DNA of 30,630 nucleotides from Branchiostoma floridae (taxonomy: Eukaryota > Chordata > Leptocardii > Amphioxiformes > Branchiostomatidae). Shown here piece by piece: positions 30,157 to 30,630 of this stretch; the first letter of the stretch is position 1; each line of letters starts with the position of its first letter. The stretch lies in NCBI RefSeq assembly GCF_000003815.2, contig NW_023365821.1, forward strand, positions 7,330-37,959, given 5' to 3'. The notes below the pieces were generated by a model. It was not told where the DNA came from and did not search any database. It saw only the letters and a program-made list of their open reading frames with translations. Position numbers and translations under genes: made by a program.

Positions 30157-30630
30157 AGGTCAGACATCGAAGTTAGGGCTGCCCATTGACAAGCATGTTG
30201 AAATACACTGAATGAAGGCTTCAAAAAAGTACTAACCCATAGTTCAATCTTTAAAATTCTTCTCCACCAGAAAGTCACTTGGGTCTAGTTTATAAGCATT
30301 CAAAGAAAACAGAGGGTTGTTTGGCTCATTCTCGGAGAAAAGCTCGCTCTATGAAAGAAACCTCACCTTTGACCCATTTTCCCTCCTGATACAACCAGTA
30401 GCACCCTATAACTAAAACCTGTCCTTACACCAGCTGAACTGCTGAACTGAACAAATTTTGACCCAAACAGGAAAGCTTAGACCCTACCTGTCTCTTCTAA
30501 CTCAAAAAGTCTCCAGATTGGGCAAAAATTTTCAAGGAAAAGAAGGATTTTCAAGGATTTTAAGTCACACCCAAATCGTCTTCCCATTTTTTGCCCTCTA
30601 CCGCGCAACGCAACTCTGACGTCAGCCCTA
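30157..30630. repeat. 1383-base tandem unit, copy 3 (cut by window end)
   Basis: The first 474 bases of a third unit. At the position that differs between copies 1 and 2 (ACACATTTT versus ACAAATTTT) it agrees with copy 2. The array continues beyond the window for an unknown number of units. Confidence 0.9.

Noticed and set aside
27794-30211. Conserved 80-95 codon frames in the 1383-base units
   Set aside because: Copies are about 99.4% identical over the whole unit, so conservation of frames carries no information, and no domain is recognisable.
1-30630. tRNA, rRNA, CRISPR arrays or prokaryotic features
   Set aside because: I looked for A/B-box tRNA cores, rRNA phrases and short regularly spaced repeats on both strands and found nothing convincing.

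Overview
The window is metazoan nuclear DNA. It has short exons with GT/AG junctions and introns of a few hundred bases to about 1.1 kb, rhodopsin-type receptors in a tandem array, a syntaxin, a decayed LINE, several foldback elements, and N-filled scaffold gaps at 5794-5947, 9190-9289, 9432-9537, 11983-12082 and 13274-13373. A lancelet (Branchiostoma) scaffold fits best, judging from the tandem intronless receptors and the repeat types. That is an inference from style, not from a search.

Region 1 (1-7980) is a minus-strand tandem array of at least three class A GPCR genes. Copy A shows only its N-terminal 50 codons (1-150) and runs off the left edge. Copy B is complete (3068-4243, 391 aa). 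Copy C is complete except for an internal 154-base gap (5370-6578). A and C share about 1.4 kb of upstream DNA, including a 50-base block identical in both. A reduced form of this block with a CCAAT core lies at about the same distance upstream of B. The coding sequences are mosaic: B and C are about 95% identical at the protein level over TM1-TM4 and about 70% over TM6-TM7. The G-protein contact motifs are non-canonical: HRY instead of DRY, no Trp at 6.48, and no NPxxY.

Region 2 (7980-10300) is gene-poor. It has two gaps and a 5'-truncated LINE remnant carrying a restriction-like endonuclease domain, bracketed by a 30-base direct repeat.

Region 3 (10300-17176) holds two convergent spliced genes. 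On the plus strand is an unrecognised small four-TM protein (coding exons 11038-14325; probable non-coding first exon ending at 10507 near a perfect CRE). On the minus strand are the last two coding exons of a syntaxin 7/12-like endosomal Qa-SNARE (15850-17176): the C-terminal SNARE half and the tail anchor. I could not find the rest of the syntaxin in the remaining 13.4 kb.

Region 4 (17177-27390) is mostly intron or intergenic DNA and repeats. It contains a repeat with a 128-base sub-period carrying paired octamer motifs, a long foldback element, and two nearly identical TTAA-flanked 478-base inverted-repeat elements. Those two elements bracket a CpG-rich, promoter-like patch with a perfect palindromic RFX X-box. 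A CTCF-like site lies just to the left of the patch. A second CpG-rich patch lies at 27.0-27.39 kb.

Region 5 (27391-30630) is a head-to-tail array of a 1383-base unit, 2.34 copies in view and about 99.4% identical, running off the right edge.

I see no operon-like or defence-like system. The most notable items are the receptor array with its shared promoter block and conversion-like mosaic, the unrecognised four-TM gene, the young TTAA elements, and the 1383-base array.
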